The notes under the pieces were generated by a model. The model did no database searches. It was not told the DNA's origin and was given only the letters and a program-made list of their open reading frames with translations. From Sisyra terminalis (lineage: Eukaryota > Arthropoda > Insecta > Neuroptera > Sisyridae): a DNA stretch of 64,000 nucleotides. The DNA lies in NCBI GenBank assembly GCA_958496175.1, contig OY292275.1, forward strand, positions 52,219,701 through 52,283,700, written 5' to 3'. The position numbers and the translations under genes were made by a program. Positions 11,640 to 23,799 of this stretch are shown in pieces; position 1 is the first letter of the stretch; every line of letters begins with the position of its first letter.

Positions 11640-12180
11640 TCTGAAGTTTATTTGCGAAAACTTTTTTCTTCAGGTATTAACCATTCATTTAAGGTGGAAA
11701 TGAGCTTCATCGAACGTAATAAGATGATTCACAAAGTTATTACCTTCTTTTGCTAATTGTTAAAGTCTGTATAGTGTGAATAGTTCAGCTGTCGTAGGTA
11801 ATCTGGAGCTTTTAATTTCAGAACCGTTTGATTCTTGTAAGGATAAAGATGTAAACCATTTAAAATCCCCTGTAGTGAGGTTTCATGGATGTTGACTTGA
11901 AAAGCTCACCTTCGAGTCGACATTTCTGGATCTTCTTCGACACTATTCCTCAAAAGATCCACATTTTCTTTTGTCCTAGGTGTCCTAGGTGTTCGTGGTT
12001 TCTCGGTTCTCCTTAAGATCATCTATGAAAGCCTGTTACTCAAAACGATACATTAAACGGAAAATCATTCCCGTCTGGAGTGCATCTTTAACGTTAAAAT
12101 GACGACAGTATTTTCGCTGCGTTCTTACAATAGAATGTTGGGTTTCAACGTATAATTGATCGATTTTCGAGAGTTGTAAC
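11640..12180 (-). pseudogene. Tc1/mariner-like (IS630-type) transposase, degenerate
   Basis: Reading the minus strand from about 12160, segments in shifting frames give LYVETQHSIVRTQRKYCRHF, then RTKENVDLLRNSVEEDPEMS followed by TRR, LQGILNGLHLYPYKNQTVLK, and NFVNHLITFDEAHFHL. These follow in order an insect transposase family with an N-terminal helix-turn-helix (R-x-F-x-x-HF), a linker ending S-T-R-R, an HPYK-like box and the first catalytic acidic motif (DEAHF). A full protein is about 350 residues; the region after DEAHFHL is not recognisable. Several stops and frameshifts make it dead. No terminal inverted repeats were found. Confidence 0.7.
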
Positions 12181-14299
12181 GTACATTATTTTTACATGAT
12201 TAATTTTCCCAGTTACCGAGTACAACTTCTGAAAAAAAAATTATTAAAAGTTCATTTTTAAAGAAAATATAGGAAGTACAAACCTTAAAGTAACTTATGG
12301 GTCATCCAAACTGTTATTGAATTAAGGGTATTGAATCAAGCTCGTAGATTTTCCGGTACGGATACTTTTCTTCTTTTTTAAAATTTCTGCTGCATAATGA
12401 GTGGTAATATACAATATGTTTCTGAATTCTTCATGACGTAACCCCGGTATTCCGACTATCGCTTCTTTATTATGAAAAATACTTCGTTTTCTGTACGATC
12501 CTTGATATCCTTGAGGCCAAAAGGTCATGGTTTGACTCCAAGGTCATGACTCCAATAAGTCCAAGATCCTGTAGAGCAGAAAAGAAAAATTCTAGATTAA
12601 AGCGAATAAAATTTTGGAATATATTTGAAAATAAAAGTGGTGTTTTACTTTAAAAGATAAATCACGCAAGTCTATTTTTCAATTGTGAAAAGTGCGATTG
12701 AATTTTCTATATAAGAAACCGAAAGAGTATGTAAGTTAAGTTACAAGAATTTATGGTTAAAGTACCTATGGTTTGTTCATTTATTAAAAGATTTAAAAAA
12801 TAAAATCAAGTTTTGTGAATTTTGTTTGCTTCAAAGAAACAAATAATACTAAAAAGAAAACTAATAAGAAAACCTTTAGAGTTTATATTTTCATTCTTTG
12901 TATAAAATGTGCTGCACAAATATTTCGTCTTACATAATACAATATTCGAGCTTTCCGCATGTTTGGCTATGTATGAGTTCTCAGAAAAGCTCAGATTCGT
13001 ACACTACGCTTTTCTCATTTCAGTAAATAATATAATACTTAATAATTTATTAAACTACTCTATATGAATTTTTATCTCAGCAAGAGCGCTTATACTTTGA
13101 TCTCAAACTTCATTTTTTATTCACATGTCATTTTTTGACAAAAATGGAACCGAGTTGGTAAATGAGATAAAAAATAAAAATTAAAAAAAAAAATACTAAT
13201 AAAAAAAAATGTGTTTGGCCGAAAAAAAAATTCAAACCGTAATTTATCGAGATGTTTCGTTAAAAAAATATTATTAAATCAGTAAATCAACGCAGGACCT
13301 GTACGTTATGATAATGTGCCCATTGGATTATTGTTTTGTTAAATGTACTGTAATAAATTATACTTTTTGGTGGAATAATAAAGTACTTACAGTTCTAGTT
13401 ATGTATCTCATATTTTTCACGACATTGTTTTCATCGTGAAGACAAAACAAAGGATAATGTAATTTGAATATATTTAACAATTTTTCGCTCAAAATTTGGT
13501 TTTTAATATGGTTCACTGCAGATGTAATTTTTGAAAAAGGTTAAGGGTTTAAATTTAAATTTAAAAAAAAACGTAATATGTAGGTACTTGTATTAAATTA
13601 ATAAGCACAAAAAGGGAACATTTTGTTATATAAAATTCTTGTTAACGTTAAATTGTTTTGAAACTTATCAAATTTTTGTATGTAACTTTATTTTTCCTAC
13701 TTTCTTGGTAAATAAAAGTTAAATTGATAAATATTTCATAAAAAAATATAGTTTTGATTAATTATGTTATTATTATAATGGAAAATTGGTGAATGTTAGG
13801 GTTTTCATAAAGTAGTTTGAAGTTCTATTAATATTTTGGAAAATTTATAATTTATTGTTGCGTTAAGAATAATTGGTACTTTGCAGAATGGAAAAGGAAA
13901 TATTTAATTACAAGAAATGAAAGGGTAAGTTTGAAATGCAGATAATTTTTTTTTAGAATACCAAGCTTAAATGTATAGAGCATGTAGCATTTGAGCGAGA
14001 AGGCATTTAAGTTTTCATTTGTTAACATTTGTAAAAGTATTGTAATAAAAACATAATTATTATTAAAGAATGCTTTAAAAAATGGGGATATTCAACAATA
14101 AATCCTGAAAATATATTTCATTAATCTTAAACGGTTTTGCCGTAATCAATTCTTTAATTAAATGCACTCCAAACTTTTTATTTTAACAAAAAAGAGCGTT
14201 AAATTAAAAATTTTGAATAAATCTTCCAGAATCTAATTATTTATAGTAAATACTTCCAATAATTGTACAAGAATTACATGACAAGGTGGTAAAAGTGTC
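12181..14299. other. Unassigned A+T-rich sequence
   Basis: A 68-codon minus frame (12322-12528) is slightly more complex in composition and lies just upstream of the transposase pseudogene, but I do not recognise it. Otherwise nothing. Confidence 0.45.
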
Positions 14300-14308
14300 T
14301 TCTATTTA

Positions 14309-14952
14309 AAGACAACCTAGGTTTAACGATCGATGTCCAAGATTTCGACAAGGAATTGAACTTCTTTATGGCACAATTATAGCCTTATATTGTATGTAAA
14401 TGATGGTTAATTTGAATAACAAAGGATATGAATACAGTAACTTATAATTGATCCAGGTTTTTACCAAGTGACAAGCATAAAGGCATGAAGTTCTTTATTC
14501 CAAATCTACGGTTGTAAAAGTGCCAAAATACTCAAGTTTCCTAACAAAAGGTAGGCCCTACTTCAGTAGGGGTAGTTTGCTCATGCAGATCATTATAGAA
14601 ATATTGGGGATTAAGTGATAGTGACCCTTAAACTCTTATCCTAAAGAACCAAAAGAGATAGTCTTCTTCGAAGAAATCACTAATAGATAATTTCCCCGAC
14701 AGTAAGTTTAAAGCGATATGAAGTTGGTATATTTGAAAAACACTGAATCGCGAATACGATTAATGATAATTTCCAGAACTCCTTTCCCAATAATTTACCA
14801 TCATTCATAATTTAATCAAAAATAAACTACAAAATTTTCAATAAAAATCAACACTTTTGAGACATTTTTTCTAGGTAGCAATTTAAGTCTATGTAGCGAC
14901 TTAATCTAAATCAAAGTAGCAATTCTAGGTAGCCAGACGATGTGTGTTCTTG
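14309..14952 (+). repeat. Tandem repeat family F, unit 1
   Basis: A unit of about 645 bp starting AACCTAGGTTTAACGA and ending TTTTCTAGGTAGC plus a short spacer. It repeats directly at 14953-16615. Unit 1 is uninterrupted and so gives the empty site for the LINE (GGCACA | ATTATAGCC near 14370). Confidence 0.8.
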
Positions 14953-15022
14953 TTTGAAGATAACCTAGGTTTAACGACCGATTTTCAAGATTTCGACAAG
15001 GAATTGAACTTCTGTATTGCAC

Positions 15023-16012
15023 ATCGATTATGAGAGGGCCTTCGATAATGTTAGATGGCCAAAACTGTGGAATACATTAATAGACATAGGCGTACCAATC
15101 CATCTGATCTCCATCATTAAAAATCTATATGAAGGCTCAGAAGCAAGGGTAAAGATCGAAAACACCCTGTCCGATAGATGCAATATTCGAAAAGGCGTCC
15201 GACAGGGTTGTATTCTCTCACCCTTGCTCTTTAAAGTATACAGTGAAATAATAATGAGATTCACGTTGGAGGAGTAGAATGGTGGAATCAAAATTGGCGG
15301 GAAGCGATTCTCCAACCTTCGCTTCGCAGACAATATAATCCTAGTTGCAAACAATGGGAAGGAGATGTTGGAACTCATTCGAAAGATTGAAGTCGTGAGT
15401 CAAGATTTTGGTTTAAAAATTAACGCCAATAAGACCAAAATAATGATCGTTGACCGTGCTACTGAACATCAAAATTAGCCGGAAAGAATAGGCCCCTTCT
15501 TGGTTGTGGATAGCTTTGTTTATCTGGGATCGATGATACATAAATCAGGATCATGTGAGCACGAAATTAGACGACGCATTGAAATTGCTAGATCTGCCGT
15601 AACACAACTGTCCAAAATATGGAAGGACCGCAACATATTAAAAGCTACTAATATCAAATTGGTTGGTAAACTGATTTTTCCTATCTTCTCCTACGCTTCG
15701 GAAACGTGAACTATCCGTGAAGCTGATCGGCGACGAATTGATGCCTTCGAAATGTGGGTCTGGAGTAGAATGCTACGGATCCCATGGACGGCTAAAAGAA
15801 CTAATGTCTCTATCTTGAACGAAGTTAACCCAGTCCAAAGACTTTCTTCACTGACGTATGGACGAATCCTCAGGTTTTTCGGACATATCGCGCGTCACGA
15901 GACCATGAAAAAGCTAATGGTACAAGGACGACCTGAAGGGAAAAGAAAACGAGGGCGATCGCCAACCCGTTGGACGGAAGTGGTTGAAAAGCTCGTTGAT
16001 TCGAGTTTTTAG
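15023..16012 (+). pseudogene. LINE reverse transcriptase, C-terminal two thirds, one frame with three stops
   Basis: One continuous frame of about 330 codons, interrupted only by stops at 15275, 15476 and 15707. Motifs in order: IDYERAFDNV (RT domain A), GVRQGCILSPLLF (domain B), LRFADNI (domain C), INANKTKIM, VYLGS, then READRRRIDAFEMWVWSRML and PWTAKRTNVSIL, RILRFFGHIARHE, GKRKRGRSPTRW. The order and the PWTA/FGHI/GRSPTRW tail resemble RTE-clade LINEs of the BovB kind (from memory). The catalytic double Asp is changed to Asp-Asn, so it would be inactive even without the stops. Two of the stops lie where the family has Trp. No frameshift has accumulated, so the copy is fairly young. Confidence 0.85.
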
Positions 16013-16091
16013 TTTCTGGTGAGTTTTTGGTGACCGCCATTTTTTTTAATCGCCATACATCGGCAGTGATGTTGGATTAAAAAGAAAAAAG
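15024..16091 (+). mobile_element. 5'-truncated LINE (RTE/BovB-like) with 8-bp target duplication
   Basis: ATTGCACA occurs at 15016-15023 and 16092-16099, immediately outside the insertion. The 5' end starts in mid-RT and the 3' end is an A-rich tail (GGATTAAAAAGAAAAAAG), as expected for target-primed reverse transcription. Length 1068 bp. The paralogous repeat unit at about 14370 lacks the insertion. Confidence 0.85.
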
Positions 16092-16615
16092 ATTGCACAG
16101 TTGTAGCCTTATATTGTAAGTAAATGATGCTTAATTTAAATAACCAAGGATTTGTATATGGTACCTTTTAATTGATCCTGGTTTTAACCAAATGACAATT
16201 ATAAAAAAATTAAGTTCTTTATTCCAAATCTACGGTTGTAAAAGCGCCAAAATATCCAGGTTTCCTATCAAAAGGTAGATCCTACTTCAGTGGTGGTAGT
16301 TTGTTTATGCGGATCACTATAAAAATATTAGGGATAAAGTGATAGTGACTTTTGAACCGTTATACTCCAGAATCACAAGAGATAGAGTCTTCTATGAAGA
16401 AATGTCTAATAGATAGTTTCCATGATAGTAAGTTTAAAGCGAAATGAAATTGATATATTTGGAAAAAACTGATAAGCAGATATGAATAATGATCATTTCC
16501 AGAATTCTTTTCCCGATAATTTACTATAATTCGTAATTTAATCAAAGATAAACCACAAAATTTTCAATGAAAATCAATACTTTTGAGGCCTTTTTTCTAG
16601 GTAGCGATTTTTCTT

Positions 16616-19600
16616 TTGATTTTTATAAAGCTTTTGAATAATTTTAGAAGTTCGTTTTTTACATTTTCTTTTCGCGTGGCTTAATTATTTCCTCCTCCGT
16701 TGTCTTTCTATAGTAAATTTTTTCTATTCGTATTGATTTTAAAAAAAAAGTTCTATGTACTTATACTTCTTTGGTATAATAAAAAAGATGTTTTCAATCC
16801 ACCACCAAAGCAAAAATATTTTTGTGTTCTAAAATTTATTTGTATTGTAACCCTATATTAAAAAATTGAATAATTTCGTTGAAATATATATTAGAAAGAA
16901 TAATTGATGAACGTTTGTATAGAATAAATATACAATGATATTACGGTCGTCAATAAACGGAGTGTGCTTTATCATGTCATCACCAGCCAGTTTAAACAAT
17001 TCTGGATAATTTGATATAGTTACTTATATTGTGTTTATATATATTAAATTTATAATACATTCTATTATTTTTAGAAGTTGAAAAAATTTCACATTCACGT
17101 ATATTAGCCAATGGCAATTTTAAAGCTCTTGCTTTTTTATGTTAACATTATTGAAAAATATTTATACAGTTGATTAATGTTTTTGTTTATCCAATCCAAT
17201 ATCACATACAAGTAACACTGGTGTTCCAACAGAATTTATGTAAATAAATAATTTATTACAATTGGTCAACGAATTTTGTAACACATTGAAAAGATAAGTT
17301 AAGCTTTTGGGTTTCGCAATATAAATGCATGAATATTTAATTAATCTATTTGAAAATATACTGGCAAGCTACTAAGTTGCAATGAAATCCAAATGAAAAA
17401 AAGTGTAAAAAATGATAATTTTTTTTCTGAATAAAATCCTCCCGAAAAATTATCATTTGAAAATAAAAAGAAAAATCTAATTTGCGAATGGTAACAAAAG
17501 CCAAAAGTAAATTGCTTGATGGAACGATAATTTTGATATTACCATCTATTTGAAATTCTCTCTACTCGCACAGTAAAGTATGCCAAATTATTCCATTTAG
17601 TCGACAGGGGGAGGAAGTTATTATAAAGATTGTGGCGATGCCACGTGGTCAATACAATTAACCATAGGCATTCAACGTTGGTTCGTTAGGCTGATATAAC
17701 ATTTGAACTTTATATCACTATAAATCTGAATAATTACAAATATTCATATTTCAAATGAAGAGGCATTTATAATATCGTACATAAAGACTTGAAGAGTATA
17801 AGCGGATTGATAAAATAAATTAATTAAATTAATGAAAATTTGTGAGCTTTACGATCTATATGGCCCCATTTAAATTCTCTGTAACAATCACATGAAACGA
17901 AATTAATTTTATTTTAATAGTATCCTATCTAGAATAAACGATACGTATAGTTGGAAAATATAATAATTTCAGTCGATTGTAAGTCAAAAGAAAATATGTA
18001 AATTTCCGTTCAGCATTGAGACGAACGAAAAAGCTATGAATATTAATAAATCATTACTTCAAAACTCTTTTCCAACACTGTGAATTTTTTATCATGAATA
18101 TTTTGTAAAAAATTCGCTTTGTTATAGCTTTCTTTTATGAAAATATTTACGGTCAAATAAGTATCTTTAAGGAAATGGAAATGACATTGTAATTGTAGTA
18201 CTACACGGAAATGACATTGACTTTTTAATATTCTCAAGTTAATATCGTAAATTAAATTCTTTTTAACATTTGAAAATTTCAAACACTAAAAATACATTTA
18301 TGTATTTTCAAGTTAATTGTTTCATTTATCTACTTCCACTAATACCTGGAAAGATTTCAATAGCAAACAACCAATTATAACTTTTGCAGTAGTAGCATCT
18401 TAAATCTAGTTAAGCGAAAAGATTTCATATTTAGATTGATATAACTTAGATTATCTATTCTTACAAAATAATTGTTTTTAAACCGAATTCTTAACTTGCT
18501 ATTGTCTTCGAAGCGAAACTCGTTCGAGAAAACTAATCTAATGAATGTTTCATATTATTATTTTCAGTAGAAACACATCTGTGAAGTATTCTAGTTAAAG
18601 TTGCGGAAAACTTTAAATACTCAAAATATATACATATCCATTTACGTGCCTGTATTGTATTATGCCTGAATTAAACAACATTGGATTATGCTTAAGATAA
18701 AAAGATTCATTCGACAATTCTGAAATAATACCAGTTTTATGGGAGATATTCTGAAAAGGAGACTGACTAAATTGCGATTGAACTTGACAAAAGAATAAAG
18801 TAAATTTTAAAAGTTACTCATTACTTTTATATTTTATTTAAATCATGTCTTCCATTTCGACTGTAATTATAAAACTAATGCATTCGAAAAAATTAAATAA
18901 TCTTCAAGCTTTCCTTTGTGACATTTTTTATAAAAGACATTATAAAGTAATTTTTATATATTTTGTTTAAAGATATATTTTATAAGTTGTCTCTTAGAAA
19001 AAAACGTGAAACATACAAGTACTTTGTGATTAAAATACTTTTTTATGTCATTTAATATTGAAATATTCGAAAAGAAACATAAAAGATAAAATTTAAGCCA
19101 TATTCATATCGTATTTATTTCATTTTTTGTTTCGATTACTATCTCATAAGTTGGAAGAACTCTATTATTATCATTATACTCAAACCAAACAAATCTTCTA
19201 TTTAAAAAGCCTTATACAGACCAATCAATATATCAACTTTTTTATTTAAGATTTATTAAATTTTCTCTATACGATTCTTCGAAATTGTAGAAAAAATTGA
19301 TTAGCATGCATCAATCTAATATTATTTCAAAACAATTAGAGAAAGCATACTTTCGCAGTTCTCAACAATAAAAAAGGTGTTTTTTAAACTAATTAATGTG
19401 CTTTTTCTACTCCTTTTGTTTATTTTCTAGGCCTCCGGGGTTGAATCTTCTCTAAAATATTTATACTATTGATTTTTCAAATCATCATACTTGCATTAAT
19501 ATCCACGTTGGGAAGATAGGAATCCTATGAATATAACCCCTTAAAACTAAGTATTAGTACAAAGAAATGTTTTGATCTCACCTCAAATTTATATTATATA

Positions 19601-19795
19601 TGAAGAATAGAAATAAAATACCGTGGACTTAAAGTATAAACTTGCGCTCTAAGTTAAACTGAATTATATAAGAGACAATAAAAACACTATAAAATTTTTA
19701 AACAATTCATGTTATATTTCTGTCTTTTAATACAATAATCAATTTTAGATAGTGGGAAATAAGGACCAACTGATTTGTGGAATATTATTTTATTT
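16616..19795. other. Unassigned A+T-rich sequence
   Basis: No coding similarity. A short less A+T-rich patch at 17605-17690 has no recognisable identity. Confidence 0.5.
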
Positions 19796-19845
19796 TCGTG
19801 CCAACGTTTTGTCAAATAATTCTTGACTTCTTCAGGGCTCAAATG
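19796..19845 (-). ncRNA. Hammerhead-like motif, degenerate
   Basis: On the minus strand: CTGAAGA (19835-19829), one extra A, stem II GTCAA/TTGAC, then AAAACGTTGG where the consensus has GAAACGTTG. Core base G12 is therefore A. Stem I pairs GCC with GGC. It looks like the relic of a PLE ribozyme, probably inactive. The sequence around it (19740-20200) may be PLE-derived, but no coding remains. Confidence 0.5.
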
Positions 19846-20589
19846 TTAAAAATTAAAACATTAAAATAACATTCATGTCAGTATTAACAAATTCAATAGA
19901 CAAAAATATTAAAATCTAGAGGTTAGAATTGTCAATATTATAAATTATTAACCGAATATTTAAAATTAATGTACAGATGTCATAAATATAAATCCCAATA
20001 TAACCCAACTGGCAGAACTATATACGTCAAGATCCCAATTAAATACTGATAAATAAAAAATTGATTAAAAACATTATTCTAATCAAGTACAAAACACATG
20101 TTTCTCGAAATCAGTTATAATAACAATAATCAATAAATAATTTAAATTAAATAATTCTAATCGAAAAAATGAAAATATCTTTTGAAGATTCAACAATTCT
20201 GGTATTAATAGACTGACTTCCATTTCGAAATATTTAGTTACCTTTTTTAATTACTTATTAATGTATTATAAGCAAGTTTACTTATCAAAATAGTTAATAC
20301 TAAAATGTGCATAGCAGGTTTTCATACAAGATAAATTGATAAAAAATATATCTCATGTTAAGTTAAAGGACTATATGAAGTAGAAAATAAGGCTCATATC
20401 CCTTGTAGAACCATCAAATCTAGCAGGGTTGTAGTTTGAACTGTTTTTTTTTATTCGCATTTTTTTTTTGTTAATTCAATTCATACAACGGCGCTTGATT
20501 TAACGATTCTTAAAGGGACATGAGCCAAAAATAAGATAATATCAATCTCATAAAACATTAACAAAATAAAGAAAATAAATTTCATTTAG
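19846..20589. other. Unassigned A+T-rich sequence
   Basis: Possibly PLE leader sequence upstream of the minus-strand hammerhead-like motif; no direct evidence. Confidence 0.4.
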
Positions 20590-21330
20590 TCGCTGATTAA
20601 AGAACCACTCCGGTAATTAATATTTTTTGTTGGTTTTCGCATGGTAATAGTGAGGTTCCATCATCGGTATGGAATCGAAAAATCCATAAAGCTCATTATG
20701 CTCGTTTTCAAAAGGCTTTGAACGACTAGGTTCAATTCGGTTAAATTTTTTCCGAATTTTGAGGTTTTCCAATTAAAAATGGTCCATCAACCGATTCCTT
20801 AAGCATTTAAAAACATAGTTCCACATACTCTTATGAATAAATCATCAACTTTGAAGTAGTAATGTAGACTTTGGGCTTTTCTGGATTCACTTAGTGGTAT
20901 AGATTTTCTTTTAATTGCTAAACAGATTACCAAATTATGGACAAACTTTTTTTTCATGTCAAGTTCCAAAAACCTGGAAAAATCTGTTGTTGTCTTTCTT
21001 CATTAAAAGAAGTGCATTTCAAGAATTTTGTATTTAAAAATTTGCACCTGGCTTTCATAACACGGGATTGCTTAGGATTTTTATAATTCTAGGCTCTTTG
21101 ATCCTTTATTCGTCCATAATACGTCTTCCCTTGCTCCCTAAGCTTTTTTTAATCGCAAATTTCTCAAATTTCTTTATTTTCATTTCCTTTTTTCGATTTG
21201 TAGACTTTTTGGGTAGTTCTTCAGATATATCGCTATCTATACTTATGTCGTATGGAACCAAGTTTCAAGTTTGTACTTTATCGTCGGATATTAAGGGAGA
21301 AGTTGTTGTAAAGACATGTTTACTGACATA
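20590..21330 (-). pseudogene. Remnant of an insect transposon-derived protein family
   Basis: Minus-strand frames give, in order, SDISEELPKKSTNRKKEMKI with a basic stretch, ARCKFLNTKFLKCTSFNEER then QQQIFPGFWNL, TMFLNA-GIG-WTIFNWKTS, and ENEHNELYGFFDSIPMMEPH with YYHAKTNKKY. I recognise the arrangement Cys-rich box, (F)NEERQ-x-IF-x-x-(F/Y)W-x-L, F(F)L-x-T-L-GI, then H(I)-x-x-(I)P-x-x-E-(S/P)HY as a repeated, multi-copy protein type in insect genomes that is probably transposon-derived. I do not recall its superfamily name. Stops and frameshifts separate the blocks. Only the N-terminal half is present. Confidence 0.55.
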
Positions 21331-21334
21331 CTGA

Positions 21335-23100
21335 TCAGCAAAATGATTTATTTAAAAATTTCATTAAAAATGTACAACAGGGATAAAAAATTCGTAACCA
21401 AACTTGTTGGTTTAATTGTAAATCCCAATATTTCAAATATAAAACCAGAAATTTTGAACATTTATAATATTAGTTTCATTTCATAAGCGAACCTGGAAAA
21501 AATTAGTCACCAAAGTTTAAAAATATTGCAAAATTGCTAAAGCGATGAGTTTTATAAAAACATTACATAAAAAAAAATTATACATAGGTATGTGTACAAA
21601 GTCGGTCATTGTAGTTACTGGTCGCTTGTTTTCAAGTTACCAACATTGACTGAATTTTCTCCACATGTTATTAAGTGCATATCAGAATTGAGCTATATAA
21701 GGTATGTACTTGAAATCCAGTGTATAGTACTCTTTACAATTATTTTTTTTTTGTGTGTATTGCATAAATATTAAGTAATATGAATAGATATATCTCTAGA
21801 CAGTAATTTAATTAATAAAAGTACTATGATACCAAAAAAAGAGACTAAAAACAGTAAATACCAATATATGGAAAAAAGCATTGAAAATTTAGCAGAAAAT
21901 TACCTAATGTTTGTTTCAACTAGAGGAGATAAAGAATTTTACTGCACCTAACATCTACTCGAACAATGTTCCTCCATTACCAGAATGGAACGATAATTTA
22001 TTTATTATCAAGTCTTTCTAATTTGGTAAAAAAAAATTTGTGCTAACACCAGTTTTTGGTCTTGTTCTATTCATATGCTATTGTTCAAATTGTACTGTGA
22101 ACAGAAAAAAAAAAACGAAAATGAAACACCGAGATAACTAACCAATTGTGTTGTCCGAACGAAAAAAGCATTATAAAATCCCTCATTTCCTTTTTGTAAA
22201 ACAAAAATGTTCTCAGTTCGCAAAACTCGATTGAAACCGTTCTTGTTTCGGTATTGTTTTGATGCTATATGATCGATATTACCTCTTAGAGATTACGCTT
22301 AGAAGATATTGACCAAATTAGAGATGAGTGTTTTGCTTTGCTTGCTTTAAAACTCAGTAATTTTTTATTAGGTTACTCATTTTATATTGATTGATTTTAA
22401 AATATAGCAGTGGATGTACCTCATTGATAAGTGATGCAAGGGAACAAATTAAATTGTTCAAATGTAATTAATTCTTTCATATTTTAGTTTTTTTTAGATG
22501 CTTGATAAATTGTGTTTAAATGAAAAATCATCATTAGCTAGATGAGCTGAATAGAATTCAATGTTACAGTTGAAATTATTTAGTTTTAAATTTTTTCTAA
22601 AGTTTATCTAAGCCTATTTTATTTTTCTGGTGAACTACGTAACTTTTTGGTATTGAAGATGGTTCACTAATGACTCAATTTCTTAAAAATGCAAATTTGG
22701 ATGATTTTCGTTTTCGTTCTGGGGAAAATGTCATTACGTTAGTAAGTAGGTTAATCTTACAGAAAAGATTTAGGTTTATATAAGTTGCCGTTGTTCTTTC
22801 AGATTAGTTCAATTTTATATTTAATTCGAGTTGTAACTTATGATCAAATGAAAAAAAAAATCTACCAACTAAAATTGTGCATTGTAATGATTTGGGAAGA
22901 AGTTCATTGATGCAGGAATAGTGAAAATATTTTCACTAAACATGCCTGTTGGTCGCGACACAACGTGAAAATATTTTTAGAAGTTAATAAAGAAGAAATA
23001 TATAAACAGTATGTTCAACAATAATTTAACAAAAATTGAATATACTGAATTCTTTAACTCGTAGGCTTGTGCAAATAAAGCATAATGTACTTGTTTTTTT
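21335..23100. other. Unassigned A+T-rich sequence
   Basis: Nothing recognised up to the Jockey fragment, whose first legible codons are at 23101. Confidence 0.5.
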
Positions 23101-23437
23101 TCAATTATATGTCTTTTGTACAAGCCCATATGGACATATGGAATACAGTTCTGGGGTAATGTATCCAACTCCAACATTGAAATCCTACAAAGATTTCAAT
23201 CAAGGACCCTACGACAAATAATCGGTGCTCCATGGTATGTAAACAATTGAAAAAATACATGAAGATACAGAAATGCCATCTGTAAAGGAGGAAATTCAAA
23301 GGTTTAGTAAAAAATACCTGAAAAAACTAGACGATCATTCCAACCATCTCGCAATAAACTTATTGGACAACAGTGAGATGATAAGAAGGTTACAAAAATG
23401 GAATGTAATAGATTTGCCTGATAGATTTCGTAACTAA
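23101..23437 (+). pseudogene. Jockey-clade LINE, ORF2 C-terminus
   Basis: The frame from 23101 reads LLYKPIWTYGIQFWGNVSNS then NIEILQRFQSRTLRQIIGAP-WY; a frameshift near 23240 moves to EKIHEDTEMPSVKEEIQRF… ending NVIDLPDRFRN and a stop at 23435. The YGIQ-x-WG-x-x-SNSNIEI-x-QRFQ signature followed by APWYV and a V-K-E-E-I helix is the C-terminal tail of Jockey RT proteins. The 5' part of the element is missing. The 3' UTR follows. Confidence 0.85.
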
Positions 23438-23785
23438 ACAAATATTCCTATTAACTATTTATTGCCAAATTAATTTTTATATATTACTTATACATTAATG
23501 TTTCACATTATTATTAGCATTGATATTGTTATTATAGACTATTATTATTATTCTTATTGCTACTGTTGATTGTTTTTATGATTGTTGTTATTGCTTTAAG
23601 AATTAGTATTATTGTTATTGTTGCTATTGATTGTTAAAAGTCTATTTTATACTTATGCAGCACTAATCTACTGGGACTAGTGTTTACATGTGATGCATGT
23701 GATTGTCTATGGATTGAATGCACTTATTGCTACCCAATTGCTTATTGCAGATTGTGCAATTTCTTTGAAAATAAAAATAAATTAT
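23438..23785 (+). repeat. Jockey 3' UTR with ATT/GTT-rich simple repeat
   Basis: After the stop codon the sequence becomes a degenerate trinucleotide tract rich in ATT and GTT (about 23510-23640), ending near AAATAAAAATAAATT at about 23770-23785, a plausible A-rich LINE tail. Confidence 0.6.
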
Positions 23786-23799
23786 ATGTCAGACAGTAG

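Larger units (their letters stand above)
14953..16615 (+). repeat. Tandem repeat family F, unit 2, split by a LINE
   Basis: Unit 2 consists of 14953-15023 and 16092-16615, separated by the LINE insertion 15024-16091. The 3' part matches unit 1 through TCCAAATCTACGGTTGTAAA, AAAAGGTAG, GTGATAGTGAC and TTTTCTAGGTAGC. Confidence 0.8.

Noticed and set aside
19796..19845. Active hammerhead ribozyme
   Set aside because: The invariant G of GAAA is A here; listed only as a relic.
23510..23640. CRISPR-like or regulatory short repeats
   Set aside because: Degenerate ATT/GTT microsatellite in a LINE 3' UTR; no spacers, eukaryotic DNA.
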